Source of the DNA: Macquaria australasica
Taxonomy: Eukaryota; Chordata; Actinopteri; Centrarchiformes; Percichthyidae
DNA: 64,000 nucleotides
Assembly (NCBI GenBank): GCA_005408345.1
Contig: SEMN01000018.1
Coordinates: 845,501-909,500, forward strand
Direction of reading: 5' to 3'
Of the stretch, positions 14,301-26,752 are shown piece after piece (the stretch's first letter is position 1; every line of letters starts with the position of its first letter). Under the pieces are notes generated by a model. It made no database searches. It was not told the DNA's origin and saw only the letters and a list, made by a program, of their open reading frames with translations. A program made the position numbers and the translations under genes.

Positions 14301-16297
14301 TTCATCAAAGCAGTGTTTAATAAATCGGTAGATATGCATGGATTCATTTATTTTTTATTACAATGCATACTAAGTTTAGGTATTTCAGTGTATCACAGTG
14401 AAACAATGTAGTTTCTGCTCTTTAATCCTTATTATGTTAAATATTCATGTTATTCGGTATTTCGAAGCAACAATCATAAAATGGATTTCTGTTTAGAATT
14501 GCAGAACTAAAATATTGGTTTGCTCTGTGGTCACTGAACCAGAGGCTCTGCGGGCTGCAAATGTTATAAAATATTGGCTCCAGTGTCCTGTGGACTGGCC
14601 TGTTGAGAGCTAATTGAAAGCTACTACCCTTTTGAAAAATAACATTATTTGTCTCAACATTTGGAGGCGCTTTGTCGGACCAGCCTTAAAGGTCAGCCAA
14701 ATGATCTAAACTGTCACTTTGGGTTTTTACCACTTCAGTGGCTAATGTTACAGTATGGAGATACTACGAGGAAACACTGTCCCTGCTCTACGTATACGTA
14801 GTTCTTAAGATAAATTTTGTATTTCCTGGAAAGTCAAAACACAGTGAGGGCAAGAGTCCCTTTTCTTTTTTTCTTTTTTATAATGTAACGGATATATGCA
14901 AGGTAAATGACACTTTTCATGTCATAATTTTAAAAAGCTGTACAGCTTTACAGTCACACTTACATCTGGACTAAGCAAGATTTTATTTTATAATTCAGGT
15001 GTCTTATAAACTTAGATCACAATATGGGCTGCAACAGCGTTTATTGTGTCCAGAGAGCACACCACCACTACATCTTTTGAGTGTCTCGTCCCCATTGGTA
15101 TCGCAATGCCGTGAAATAATTAAAGTAATGATGTCATAAAATATACACTAGCTCATGCATTTTGTAACATTTGAAGTCAAGGTTTGTTCTTGTAATTAAA
15201 TAATCACAGCGATTATAAGAGCTCTCAGAGATTGCTCTAACCTCTGTGCTGTAACACAGCATAACAAAAATCCATTTCAGCACAATATATCTAAAACATA
15301 GAGTAAAATAAACATCAACATACTTTAACATGGGGTCTCTGCAGGTTTATGTTTTATCTACAAATATGGGGACCCATTCTAAAGTGCATTAAAAGAAGAG
15401 GAGGCTGAAGAAGAAAAAGGCAATCAAATATTGAAGACTCTCTTGGGCACTGGCACGCAACAGCCCTGTTAACCTGACCCAACTCCTTGGCAGTCGCCAA
15501 ATGCAGCTCCACTGCCCTGAAATATTAACTGCCTGCAATCTGTGACACACACGGGTACTGAGAAGCCTTGGTGGGGCCTCACAATTGATCCACATGTGAT
15601 GGAAATGTATACATCCAAACAGGTGGGAATTCCTTGCTATACATAAACATTTAGTTTATATAGTATGGTTCATTTCAAATATGGTATAAATCATACATGG
15701 CATACTGTGTACCATATGTACAACATGCAATGTTGGATGTATTGTTTTTTCAATATATCATAATGCATAGGCATAATATAATTCATACATACATTACTGA
15801 TTGTGTTGTTTACCATTGGAGCTGTGCATAATTTGATATCTGCAGCACAAATTAAACCACAGAATAAATTGTGTCACAGTGCGTCTATAGGTGCATACAG
15901 CATGCAAGCATAATATGTAGCATGCAAAGTGAATTTGTGTCTGACTACAGACTTAACAGTATTTTGCAATTTTCAAAATACAAGCATAATTTTATTCTAC
16001 GCAGAAAACCAGAATATGGATGCAAAATTATACTCTACGATCAAACTAAATTCTTACATATTTGTATTGGATTTAACAAAAGGGATTTGGGTGTCATGTA
16101 AAGCTTAGATGCCAGGAGGTAGATCAGGTAGATATGGAGAGTACCATGTGTTATTTAAAATCTGCATTTCTAAAAAGCTTATGATTGAGAAGTGGATATC
16201 TGAAAAGCATCAAAGGCAGACTGAGGATGACTAACAGCCTGGGTGGATATAGAAGGAATAGAAAATGTCATAAAATGGACAATAAAATTGTGTAAAG
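11327..16297. other. No gene recognised; candidate minus-strand exon at 12740-12881
   Basis: Purine-rich low-complexity DNA occupies 11390-11460 and a poly-A run lies near 13550. The minus strand at 12740-12881 is bordered by an acceptor-like CTATCAG and a donor-like GAGG/GTAAGAG with an open frame between, including the glutamate run from the TCT repeat. No protein family is recognised in it. Confidence 0.5.
12808..12827 (+). repeat. (TCT)n microsatellite
   Basis: About six and a half TCT units. Read on the minus strand they encode a run of glutamates inside an open frame with splice-like borders (12740-12881). Confidence 0.9.
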
Positions 16298-16500
16298 AAT
16301 GATATTAGCATACTGTATTATGTAAGTAATAGTAGATCGAGAATAGACCCTTGTGGCACTCCATTATTGATAGTAAAAGGGATATATCTAACACTTTAAG
16401 GTAAGCATAGAACCACTTTAATGAGACATCTTTTCAGCCTGCAGACTGTACTTTTCTGAGGATCTATAATCTATGGTATTAAATGTTTTTAAGAGAAGCG
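16298..16500 (-). pseudogene. Fossil LINE reverse transcriptase fragment (L2/Rex1/Jockey-like)
   Basis: Three conserved blocks of a non-LTR retrotransposon reverse transcriptase can be read on the minus strand in the right order, each in a different frame. The first is KTFNTIDY (16466-16489), corresponding to KAFDTIDH with the catalytic Asp changed to Asn. The second is LKWFYAYLK (16395-16421), corresponding to LKWFxSYL. The third is NNGVPQGSIL (about 16333-16368), corresponding to the GVPQGSILGP block, with a stop codon soon after. Spacing between the first two is near normal; the second and third are about nine codons too close, implying a deletion. Frameshifts and stops show it is long dead. 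The exact clade cannot be fixed from so short a piece, and I find no 5' or 3' end of the element. Confidence 0.75.
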
Positions 16501-19500
16501 TCTCCCTTTCACTCTGGAAAAATTTGTTTTCCCCATTTTCTAAACACACAAATCAATAAACACACAATCAATACTACAAAAACATTAGTTTTCTACATAA
16601 AAAAATATTTTGCTGACGTTTTCCCTAGCAGCAAATTCCATTGTGTGCTGTATTGAAATAAAGGAAATAAAGATTGGTCACACATCAGCTTTCCCCTTTG
16701 GCCAAAACTATACTATACTGAACAGAGGTCTAGCTTCATAAAAACTAAAAGTGATCATGGTCTCTGTGGAGTCTCTTCATGTTCTTTCATCATCTTTTGT
16801 CAAGGCAAAGGCACAATAGCCAGGGCTTTGATAACTGTCAAACACAATCAACTGCTACAATGTACCTCACTGTATTAAAGGAAAGAGAACATTAATCCAT
16901 TAACCTACTCACTATTAGCGAAATTAAACTTACTTGAAAAATGATACTAAAGTAAATTTCAAACTGAGCAGAATGTCAGTGGTCTACTGTGATTGAAAAA
17001 AAATTACATTAAAGAGATAGATAAATGTCAGGATATTTAAATTGTAATATGCGAGACGAAAAGCAATATGCGTCGGTACAAGTATTTCAGCACAGTTAAT
17101 ACTGTAGTAATTCTGGGTTGATGAAGCAGTGCCTCTCTCTGTCTCCCTAACCCTGTTCATGCTTCAATAACAGCTAAGGCTCTGGGCTAAACAGATGATG
17201 AAGTTGTTGTTGTTGTCATCTGATCATTGCACTGCTTTCACAGCAAATGTAAATCAAAAAATGTTCTTTCATTTAGCCCTTTTACTCATATGGCCCTTAT
17301 AGACATTTTCACTTGGAATCCTCTTATGTTGGCTGGAGTGCAGCGGTATCTATATATATGAATTTAACCAATCAAAAGCATTGTTCTATATCAGTATATT
17401 TTCTAAAACAATGCAAATGACTGTGTGAATTAAAATAAATCTAAAACAGAAGCAGGATCATTTGTCATTTGGGTGATAATTCAGTTAACACTGATAGTTT
17501 CACTTTATCTTGGGACAGGAAATTATCGTGGAGCCTCCAGGTGATTTAATGGAGAGGAAAATGTCAAGATGAGGACATGGAGTCGACTTCCTGTGCAGTA
17601 GTTTTTTCAGATTTTTTTTTTTTACTTGCCCTGAGCAAGGCTGACAAGATGAAACCAGACTGGACTCCGAACAACAAGGGCTCCTGTAAGGGGACTGCTC
17701 TCTGACTCATCCTCTGCAGCTTTAACAAGCTGTCTGCAAAGGGCCATGTCTTTGTTCAAAGCAAAGCAGCATTCACTGTCTTTGTCTCTCCACTTCTCCT
17801 CTTCTCTCTATGTCTCTCATCCATGTTCAATCACGTTTTAACCGCAGATACACATAAAGAACACATATACGCGTGAAAAACACAACAGTTCTGTAGGCTA
17901 GTCATGTTTCCTGTCGCTCTCTCTCACTGTATCCTTTACTATTTTATATTTTGTAAGCGAATGTTGCGCAAACAACCCCAAACACTTATGCTCTCTGTGA
18001 TATCTGTTCAAATTGGAATGACTGTTTTTTAAAGCATACTGTTGTTGCAAATTTGATGTGAATACTGAGTTTAAAACACATTTATTGGTGGGAGAGCTTT
18101 ATTTGCTTCGTTGCTAGCTTGGTGCAAACTTGGTGTCTCACTGTGGTATGGCCAGCACCCCTAGTCAGCCACAGTCACTGGTAATCTGTTGGTGTTTTAC
18201 ACTTCCATTTTGGCTGGACAGAAACATTATCACAGTTTGCATTCATAGCTGGTCCATGTGGATGCCTGATAATCCTGTAAACAATGCACTCAATCCTGCC
18301 GAACACACAAAGATAAACAACAAGCGGTCGCAATGACACAGCACGAGGTCAAGTCGGGCTTCTTTCCTCATTTTCCAATTTCTTTTTTCTCTCCCATAAA
18401 TACAGTTACAGAGACACTGAGATGTGCTGCCAAAAGCCTTCATTTTCAGAGGAAGGGATTTCACTCGACAGTGCCAAAAAGCCTCTCCCCCAGAACTCAT
18501 TATCTTGTCCTCTTTGTCACAAGGAGCAAAAAGCCACATTTGTGAGCATTGTTTAATCTCTGACCAGAGGTCGTGTTTTACTAACAGGTCAGTCATACAA
18601 GGGGGAACAAGTGCACTTTCCATCTATGCAAATGGGATAGAGTAATTATCGGCTATACAAGTTGTGATGGTTCCCTGTGTAACTGACAAAGAGAGATTGT
18701 CGAGTAACTGGCGAGCATTGATTATTTTCAAATAAATCACTGTTTAATGATAGAGTGATGAGGGTAAGAATTTAATCAACTGCACTGCAGAAGCAACAAA
18801 CAGCAGCCGAGATAAATGGATGTTTCCTTCAAGACAACTGAGCAAGTTAATTCATCTCAAGCTTTTTGGTATCTGCTTTTAAAAAAATCCATTTCATCAA
18901 CAGCATATATAGACAATGAAATACAGACTTCTAACACAAATGCAAACTAACAGTCAGGATAATGCATGTTAACCATGGTCAATACTGAAGATGTGTGTAA
19001 ATTCAGATAAGAGCAGTTCAAGTTCTGCTCAGAAACTACTCACTAACTCACTTCCATGAAATGTCTGTTACCAATGAAACCCAACCCTTTCCCTTTGATG
19101 TGGATCGCTGCAGACTTGGCTGAATCATTTAATGTTACATGTCAGGCTAGTGGCTGACTTAGACAATGAAAATGTGTTTGGCAACAAATTATTATTCTGG
19201 AATCAATACAGCAGGACATGAAACATGTTTGTCTTTTATCCCTTCCTCTTCCTTACTTCCAATGTGATAGGATTTGTCTTTACAATGAATGGAAATGTCT
19301 GGCCTGGAACATTCCCCTACACTTTACAACCCGTTTCTCCACATATCAATGTACGCCATGGCTTGGGCTGTCACGGGGGTAATGAATAGCAGCAATGAAC
19401 AGCAGGAGAAGTAAGATAAATAAAATAAAATATTGCTTTGGCACCGGCTTCGTTCAAACTACTTTAACTGGCAGACACGTCTTGCTGCTGTCAGCACAAT

Positions 19501-21989
19501 ATCTGAGCGAGGAGAGCAGGTAGGCCCGCATTATCAAGATATTAATCATCAGGATGGACGTTAAAGCATGTCCATCTCCATTTAGCACTGGTGGCCTGTA
19601 AGAATTGTGTGGATACTTCTCTGCTTATCTTAAAATACTATTTCTATTTGTTTTATTATTACTTTTCACCCAGTATAATTGCTTGTAACCCCCTCCTGTA
19701 AATGCAATTCCAGCAAAAGCACATCATCACCATTATCTTTATTATGTCCAAGTCCCATAAAAACACGCTTCACCAGCTAGAATGTTTCATGGAGTGCTTA
19801 CATGTGAATTGAGGCATCTCAGTCACAGATTTCATGTTGCATCATTGTTTCTTCAAGGATTTTATAAGTAAAAAAAGTATAGCTGTTTTCAATCTGTTCT
19901 GTTATTATCGAAATACTGCAATCAGTTTTTTAAATGTTGTAATTCTGTCAACAATTTACACCATCTGATGTGACCGTACCTTGTAGCAGGAAACAGGTTT
20001 GGTTAGTGGGGTGGGATCTGGAAAGCCATTGGGGTTGACACATCTTGACCAATCTGTAACTGAGCTAGAACTCCCAGGGACCTATCTCATAAACTTATAT
20101 TATGGATAAATTTGCTAACTAAGCCTCCTTAAATCTGAAACATAGACCGAAATTTAAAGAGCTATCCTGAGTTCATGTCAGTACAGTTTTCCAGCTAACA
20201 CAGCATGATTTCCTTCGGGTATCTACACCTGAAGAGCTGCTCAGGGGTGTGTTGTTCTTTGAATAAAAGTTGGGTTGATCTGCATTATAATGAATCACTC
20301 TCACATTCATTCAAATGAAAATACTATGCAGTTTTAGTATCCAACCAAGACATAGTCATTTAGACTGTCACACATCTGGCATCCCTCCAACACACCTGAC
20401 AACTACTTCCACTTGCAAAGACATCATGTGACATTGTGTCTCTGTGGTTAGCACAGTTGTCTCTGCTTTTCTCCACTGCTTTAACAACAAAAAGGAGCAC
20501 TCCACTTTTTTTCTTTTCTTTCTTTCTTTTTTTGTGATTTCTCCCTCTTTACTCCAAAACATTTAACCAGTGTTAGTCAGTAAATTACACCTTAATTTCA
20601 TTTTCACACAGTTAACTTAAATAGAAAAAGAAATAACTTAAAATAACTTAAATACAAAAGCTGCATACCCTCACACACCTTTATTTGCTTTTTTCTGTTA
20701 GTCAGACAATGACCCTGATCAAGACTAGTTAGTTTAACTGTCAGTTATGTTTCATTTGCAGTTCAGTGGGCAAAGGACAGTAGTTTATGGTTCTGGTTTC
20801 CTCCCACACCAAAAAGATGATGTACTGGGACAAACTACTGTCCAGACAATGTGTCCAGACAATACATCTAACCAATTTAGAATTATTATGAATCAATGTT
20901 TGTGTAACAATGATTTTCCATTCAAAGCAGATTATTTGAAGTTTTGATTATGGAGCTTAAACATCCCTTCCTCATTAGGAGACCAGCACATGGAAACCTT
21001 GTCAAGGAGAAGTCTTTTTAAGCTAAATGCAGAAATACTTGACAAAGTCTAATTCCAATATCTTTCATGACAGGCACTTCTTTGCTCACAGTGACAGTCA
21101 TTAGTGCTTTCTTGGAGTTTAATTTTACTCATGTTTGCTAATTATATTAGCAATCTTGCGAAGGAGTAGGTGGGTGAGAAAAGAAAAAATGAAATAGTTA
21201 AATAAGGAATATCAGTCTAAGAGGTGCAAGGACAAAGCTAACAAGTTAATGATATCCTTCAGTTAAAATATTTGGGGGAAAAAGACACTCTTTGCTATTC
21301 TTAAAGTCAAACAAGGGTAAACCTGCTGCTTCATGAACACATTTTAGCCACTGAGTCACCTTAAAACATTGCTAGTGCCAACAAGTTTGCATGATGTTTG
21401 ACTCAAGCACAGTTTGAGCAATCTAAGCACCCCAGCTGAGAAACATGGGAAGTCTTGGCAGCCTTTGAGCATAAAAAAAAGAAGTTCTGCACACAATGGC
21501 TCAGGCACCGACCCAGGCCTGCAGCTCCTTCCCAGAGGTGCAGAGAACTTTTAATCTAATTAAAACAAGACTGGGAATTAAGACCTTGAGGCTGACATGG
21601 ATGCAGGCAGGAATGGTTCTCCAAGTGACAGTATTAAATAGAAGCTTGGTTTGACAGCTGCAGTCTTGTCGAGATTGACAACACAATCACATCAGAGGTA
21701 CTGACAAAAACAGGCATGAACAATTCATCTCTTTGGGTTTTACTTTTTCATGATGGAGAAGAGTGGACAACAAAAACATAAACAAAACTGCACAGACAAT
21801 GCAGAAGGCACCTGTCCTTTTAAGATATTCATTTTCTTATTACTCTTGGAAATATAACAACAGTGGAAAATAACAACTATTGGATGAAATGGAATGGCAG
21901 GAAACATACCTCCATTGTAACTAACATATTTCTGGCATAAATATTGTCTAGGATTCACAACGGCATTGTTATACTAATAAAATATACAC
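16501..21989. other. No gene recognised
   Basis: Non-coding as far as I can see. The stretch 18243-18645 has low stop density on both strands (a 126-codon frame on the minus strand), and 19370-19600 is less AT-rich, but neither encodes anything recognisable. A 12-bp inverted repeat (20775-20786 with 20832-20843) and a doubled GTCCAGACAAT near 20850 are present. Confidence 0.6.
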
Positions 21990-21993
21990 TTAA

Positions 21994-22729
21994 AGCTGGG
22001 GTAGGCAGGACTTTTTTGCCGTCGTTGGGCAAAAATTCCATAATAACCTTTCAGCATATTGTAATTCAAGTGGTCTGAGAGAAAACTAGACTTCTGCACC
22101 TCCTCTTGGCTCTGTTTTCAGGCTTTAGAAAATCTAGCCCGTGATGGGAGACTTTGGCCAATCACAGGTTATTTCAGAGAGAGGGCATTCCTACTGGCTG
22201 TTCTACAAACGCAGATGCACGTGCACGTCCCTTCAGATAATGAAAGCCTGATTGAAAGGCAGAAGATTCTGCAACTTTTGATAAATTTCCAATACCTGCT
22301 TTGCCTACAACGGTGTATAGTACAAAACACATGTGTGAACACGTCCCGTCCCGGAGCTTTGGCCTCCATATGTTCAATGCCATGGCGCTTGTATTGACAA
22401 GTGGCAAAGAGGCATGATGACAAATAGTGGGGAATAACTTTTGAGGGGGGACAGTGGCGTGTGTGGGTGGTGTACTAGCATCTCATCCTGCTGTTAACGG
22501 CGTTGCAGCTGCCTCTGAAGCCTGGGGCGCTCTGCAGCTGTGAAGTGCTGGAGGGGCGTATCGGTGAGGCTCACGCCACGGAGAGCGGGCCCTACGAGGC
22601 ATGACATTTTGCAGGGCAACTGACTCCTTCTGCTGCCGTTTGGTGGGAGGGGCTTAGAGGAACGATATGAGGCAGCAGAGAGAGAGGCAGAAGGTGCAGA
22701 GGTTTGCACAGGTTTTGCCTACTGCAGCT
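21994..22729. mobile_element. Non-autonomous DNA transposon with short TIRs, TTAA-flanked
   Basis: This is a 736-bp segment bounded by TTAA on both sides (21990-21993 and 22730-22733). Its ends are inverted copies: AGCTGGGGTAGGCA at the left and, read inward on the minus strand, AGCTGCAGTAGGCA at the right (12 of 14 match). It is visibly richer in GC than its neighbours. Several overlapping open frames of 60-84 codons occur but none resembles a transposase, so it would depend on an enzyme supplied elsewhere. The TTAA flanks point to a piggyBac-type insertion. Because TTAA could instead be part of the inverted repeat, a different superfamily is possible. I recall similar termini dispersed in other fish genomes. 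Confidence 0.65.
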
Positions 22730-22733
22730 TTAA

Positions 22734-25715
22734 CTTGGTATGAAAATTGGCATTCTGTGCTTATGATGTACCAAGAGCTTTTCTTTCTTCTGGCTTAATC
22801 TGCATCCACTTTAGTATATTTGGTGATGGTGCATGGCGTGGAGTAGATGGGAAAGCCAGATGGAGGTTTTAACTATATCGTCTTCCATTCCCTCCTGAAC
22901 CCATATCTGTAGAAAAAAACAAACACTGGCATCATCTCTTTTTCTTTTTATTTGAGTTATTTATGCCTGATGATTCAACCAGGTCCAAAATAAATCTTTA
23001 AAGTTTGTGATGGACTGTTTTTATATGCCGGATATAAAAAATGTGTTTCCACTATAGTGGAAAGATGTGTGTAGATATGACATTGTTAAAACCCCCATGA
23101 TTCCCATCCTAATAGTGCCTACATGATTAAACAAGGAATGACAAAAAGTACTGTACAAAGCAATATGTGAAGTAGGTGTTGCATGCTGTTAAACGTTGGT
23201 GAGGACATTAAGAGTTAATCACCGTATATGGAAATTAAGATGAGAAGGTAATGCAGTGTAATTAGTTCTGGTCTGTCAAGCACTGTGTTTCTGGTCTAAT
23301 CCACAGCTAAAAGTTAGGTTGCATCTTACTGACATGTGGCATACAGGCATGACCGTGGCTAACTGTCTTAATTAAGTCAGCAATGCCTGGAAGAATGCAT
23401 TAAAGATAGACCACGATAATCTGAATGTATGGTTGTAAAAAAGTTTGTTGCTGATGATCAGTTAATTGGCAGTCACTTTTTCCCTGAGTTGTGCTCCACT
23501 TTTGAAGTAAAACATCAAAGTAAATTGATGATTTCTTCAATCTGCTGCATGGACTTCATTTAATTTTCCTGGATCACATGTAAAAACTACTCTATTTTTC
23601 CCATCACAACATTTATAAATTTTATTTAAAAAATAAAATGGCATACTGTCAAAAAGAAGATGAGTTGGATATTTTCCTAAGGGATGACACACACTATGGC
23701 TCAGAGACAGTACAATGTGCAACAACAGTTGGTAATACAAATTCTGCAGACAAAGACTCATCATTCTTTTTATTCCTCAAGTCTCTAAGATAGTTCCAAG
23801 CTGTGAAAGTAGCTTTCATGTTCTGCTTGCCAGGAGGGTCATGCAAAGCAGGTAATAATTCCTTTACAGTATGTGGTAATAATTAGTAATCTTCATTGTG
23901 CAGCTGTAAGGATGTTTGCTGTCCCATCAAAGAAGCCTCCTGCTTTCTGACACATCTCATTATGGTACTTCTACATGTTTGTGAAAACAATGGTGACAAG
24001 AGCTCATATACTGCAGCATTCGAACGCAGTATGGATGAATATAAATAAACTCTATGGTCACTTTCTGAAATGTCTTAAGTAATTTGATATGCATTATTAT
24101 TTTAATAGTCCTTTTTTTTTTACTGCAGTCAAGCACTCACCATGTATTCCTCAATGTGTTAACGTGTGTATAATAGCAATTAGGTTCTATCTGAAATGCA
24201 TTCATCCAAACATGCAAACTTAATTAAGAAGGCTACCCACAGCTGTGCCTATATGTCACATGCCAGTAAGATGCCACCAGTTTAACCTTTTAGCTGTGGT
24301 TTAGAGCAGAAACATAGCACTTACCATCCCATAAATGCTGATATTGTATTACTCTCTCATGTTCATATTAGGTCCATGCACAGTGATTAACTCTTAATCT
24401 CCTAACCAAAATTTAACAGCATGTTCATGGAGCGATCCTCAAAGCAGTGTCTGGGGAAGTTTATTTGCCCTTTGACACCTCTCCTGCCGTTTGCAGGCTT
24501 CAGTGTCTTAATTATGATGATGGCACTGGTGATGATATTCATTTGTTTGGAAATGAGATAATAAGCATGGAACATCATTAGATCCAAGTTCCATGGCTTT
24601 TCATTTGAGCCACTATTAGCTATAACATCCCAACTGCAGTCAGTTGTGCCGTTTGCAAGTTACATAGTGACCTTATCCAAGCTGACAAATGGCCAATTTC
24701 TTCACACCCCTCTGCATCCCAGCATGCTTTGCCTTCTCTTATTTACTGCCTAGTTTCTAAATGCCTCATTTGTTGCTGCTTATTCCGAAAGAGGCTTCTT
24801 TTGTTACATGTTTCCTTTTCATTAAGGCTGCTAGCTTAAAGGTGTTATTGATTACCCTTCACTGCCAAAAATGTCCATCAAAAATGTCAGTCTATTAAAA
24901 ACAAAAACAAACACAATACTCCTGTTGTATAATGCTTTTCTAGGGTAAGAGAGAATATATGTTTTGTGTGATTTGGGTGAACTGCCCCTTTGAATATAAA
25001 TGGAAAGTGACTCATAAACATAAACATACTATCTGTAAATACAGCAGGCGCACCTAATATAGTTTAGGATGAGTGCACTATATGATTTATATGGTAGAGT
25101 AAACCATAATCACCTGTACCAACAAACTGATAATGGCCTCAGCCTGGCAGTGTTCCTAGCCCCATCTCCTTGGGGTAATGACCCCTCAGAGCCACTGAAC
25201 TTGCTGTGTATGCTTATGCTACACTGCTTGGAGTTTTACCATCCTTCCAGCCCACACGAGAGGTCAGGTTCACCTTCAGTCAGGCGTAAAAATGAAGTCC
25301 ACTCCCTCACCGAGCCCATCACTCAAGACCCTTCCGACTCCCAATTGAACACATAAAATGAAGTCTTATGAGCCACTTGCATCGTATATTTCCCTGTAAA
25401 TGGCTGAGGACTAAGTTCATCTAAAAAGGAAGAGGATTCATGATGTAAAATAGGGTGGTGGAAGAAAGAGGTTCCTCCTCCTGTATTAAAGTTGCTATGT
25501 TACAATGTACCAATATTGTCTTATTTACCCAGGCTATGTTCGATACAGCATTTCTAAGCAGTTGGGTACATCAGTCCTTGCAGAGATCAAAGTGTGTGTA
25601 GGCTCATCTAATCACAACATATTCATCAATTCTTTCTTTGTTGTAGTTCAAGGATCAATCTCTTTGCATAGCCTTCCCAGGTTATACATACAAATGGATT
25701 TGCATTTCATCAAAG
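22734..25715. other. No gene recognised
   Basis: AT-rich with no strong repeats. The stretch 24401-24600 is compositionally complex and repeat-free. A 95-codon frame at 25069-25356 on the plus strand has no recognisable domain and no splice context. Confidence 0.6.
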
Positions 25716-25800
25716 GGGTCAGAGCACAGGGTCAGCCAGAGTGCAGTGCTCCTGGAGCAGTTGTGGGGGTTCAGTCAACTGCTCAAGGGCACTTGGTGGT
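25716..25800 (+). repeat. Fragment of a dispersed fish repeat (CTCAAGGGC block)
   Basis: Contains GGTCAGAGCACAGGGTCAGC, then CTCCTGGAGCAGTTG, then CTGCTCAAGGGCACTT. I recall this order from a frequent fish repeat that usually continues into a tail resembling a gene-free tRNA-like consensus. Here only the central part is preserved. The class (SINE or other) is uncertain. Confidence 0.55.
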
Positions 25801-25970
25801 GTATGGTAGCATCATAGATCATAGAGGGTCATAGTTACCCTTAGGTTACTGCTTGGCCTGTCTTCTTCTAGGCATTCCTGCCTGGAGAAAGTAGTAGTCC
25901 ATTAGCAGGTTTTATAACCCTTCATACACAAAAAAACGGTATCTGTGGCATTACCCTTAAAGTGTGGATT

Positions 25971-26208
25971 AGAGCTGAAATGATTATTCAATTAATCGTT
26001 TAGTCATTTTCCAGAATATTTATTGGCGACAGTTTTGATATGTAAGTAATTATTCAAGCAAACATGCCCTTAATGGTCCCAGCTTCTTATATATGAGAAT
26101 TTACTGTTTAGCCTTTCCTTTTAATTCCTTTCTTAGATAACAGTACTGAATATCTTTGGGTTTGGACCACGGTTCAGAAATAATGAACATAATCATTAGT
26201 TGCAGCCT
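25971..26208. repeat. hAT-like fish MITE, internally shortened copy
   Basis: The segment opens AGAGCTGAAATGATTATTC and closes CATTAGTTGCAGCCT. These ends are degenerate inverted copies of one another and match the ends of a very common fish repeat that I recall as rich in GATTAATCG motifs. Interior landmarks also fit: TTCAAGCAAACATGCC, CCAGCTTCTTA and TGAATATCTTTGGGTTTGGA appear in the expected order. About half of the usual interior seems to be missing. It has no coding capacity. Confidence 0.6.
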
Positions 26209-26539
26209 ACTTTGGATTCCAATTTACTGCTTAATACAAATTTTGAGCTAGAAATTTAAAAACTAGTAAGAAGGAAGACAGCTTGAGTGAAGCAGAGGTG
26301 GGATGAACAAGCAACTACCAAGGCCGAGTGTGACAGGCTGAGACAACGATCAATTAAGCAAATGTGATCCAAATCATATTTATCTTTAAGCTTCACTGTA
26401 ATATATGGCTTTTAAGTATGGTGAGGGCGAGGTAGGGGACTTACTCCTAGCTGAACTTGTGCTCTGATCGTTTTGTGAAAAGCATGCAAGGAAACAAATT
26501 GCAAGGATAAGGTGGTGGCAATTTGTTGAAAAGTAAAAC

Positions 26540-26560
26540 CTACTACTACTACTACTACTA
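26540..26560 (+). repeat. (CTA)n microsatellite
   Basis: Seven CTA units, followed by degenerate CTA-like units to about 26580. Confidence 0.9.
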
Positions 26561-26731
26561 AACTACTAGTACTATTACTAAAGCCTCTTTTCAGGAATGC
26601 TCCCATTTAAAAACCCAGTAACATACATTCTCATCTAGGATGTTTGGTATGCAGTACAACCATAGTTTTTCTGTTGGATACTGAGCCGCTCCAGTGAAGC
26701 AGAGGCCCTTAAGTGCCTTCTCTCACCTTGT

Positions 26732-26752
26732 TGTGTGTGTGTGTGTGTGTGT
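26732..26752 (+). repeat. (TG)n microsatellite
   Basis: An uninterrupted run of about ten TG units. Confidence 0.9.

Noticed and set aside
18243..18645. Overlapping open frames on both strands
   Set aside because: The frames conflict with each other and none resembles a protein; at most the stretch is a conserved non-coding element.
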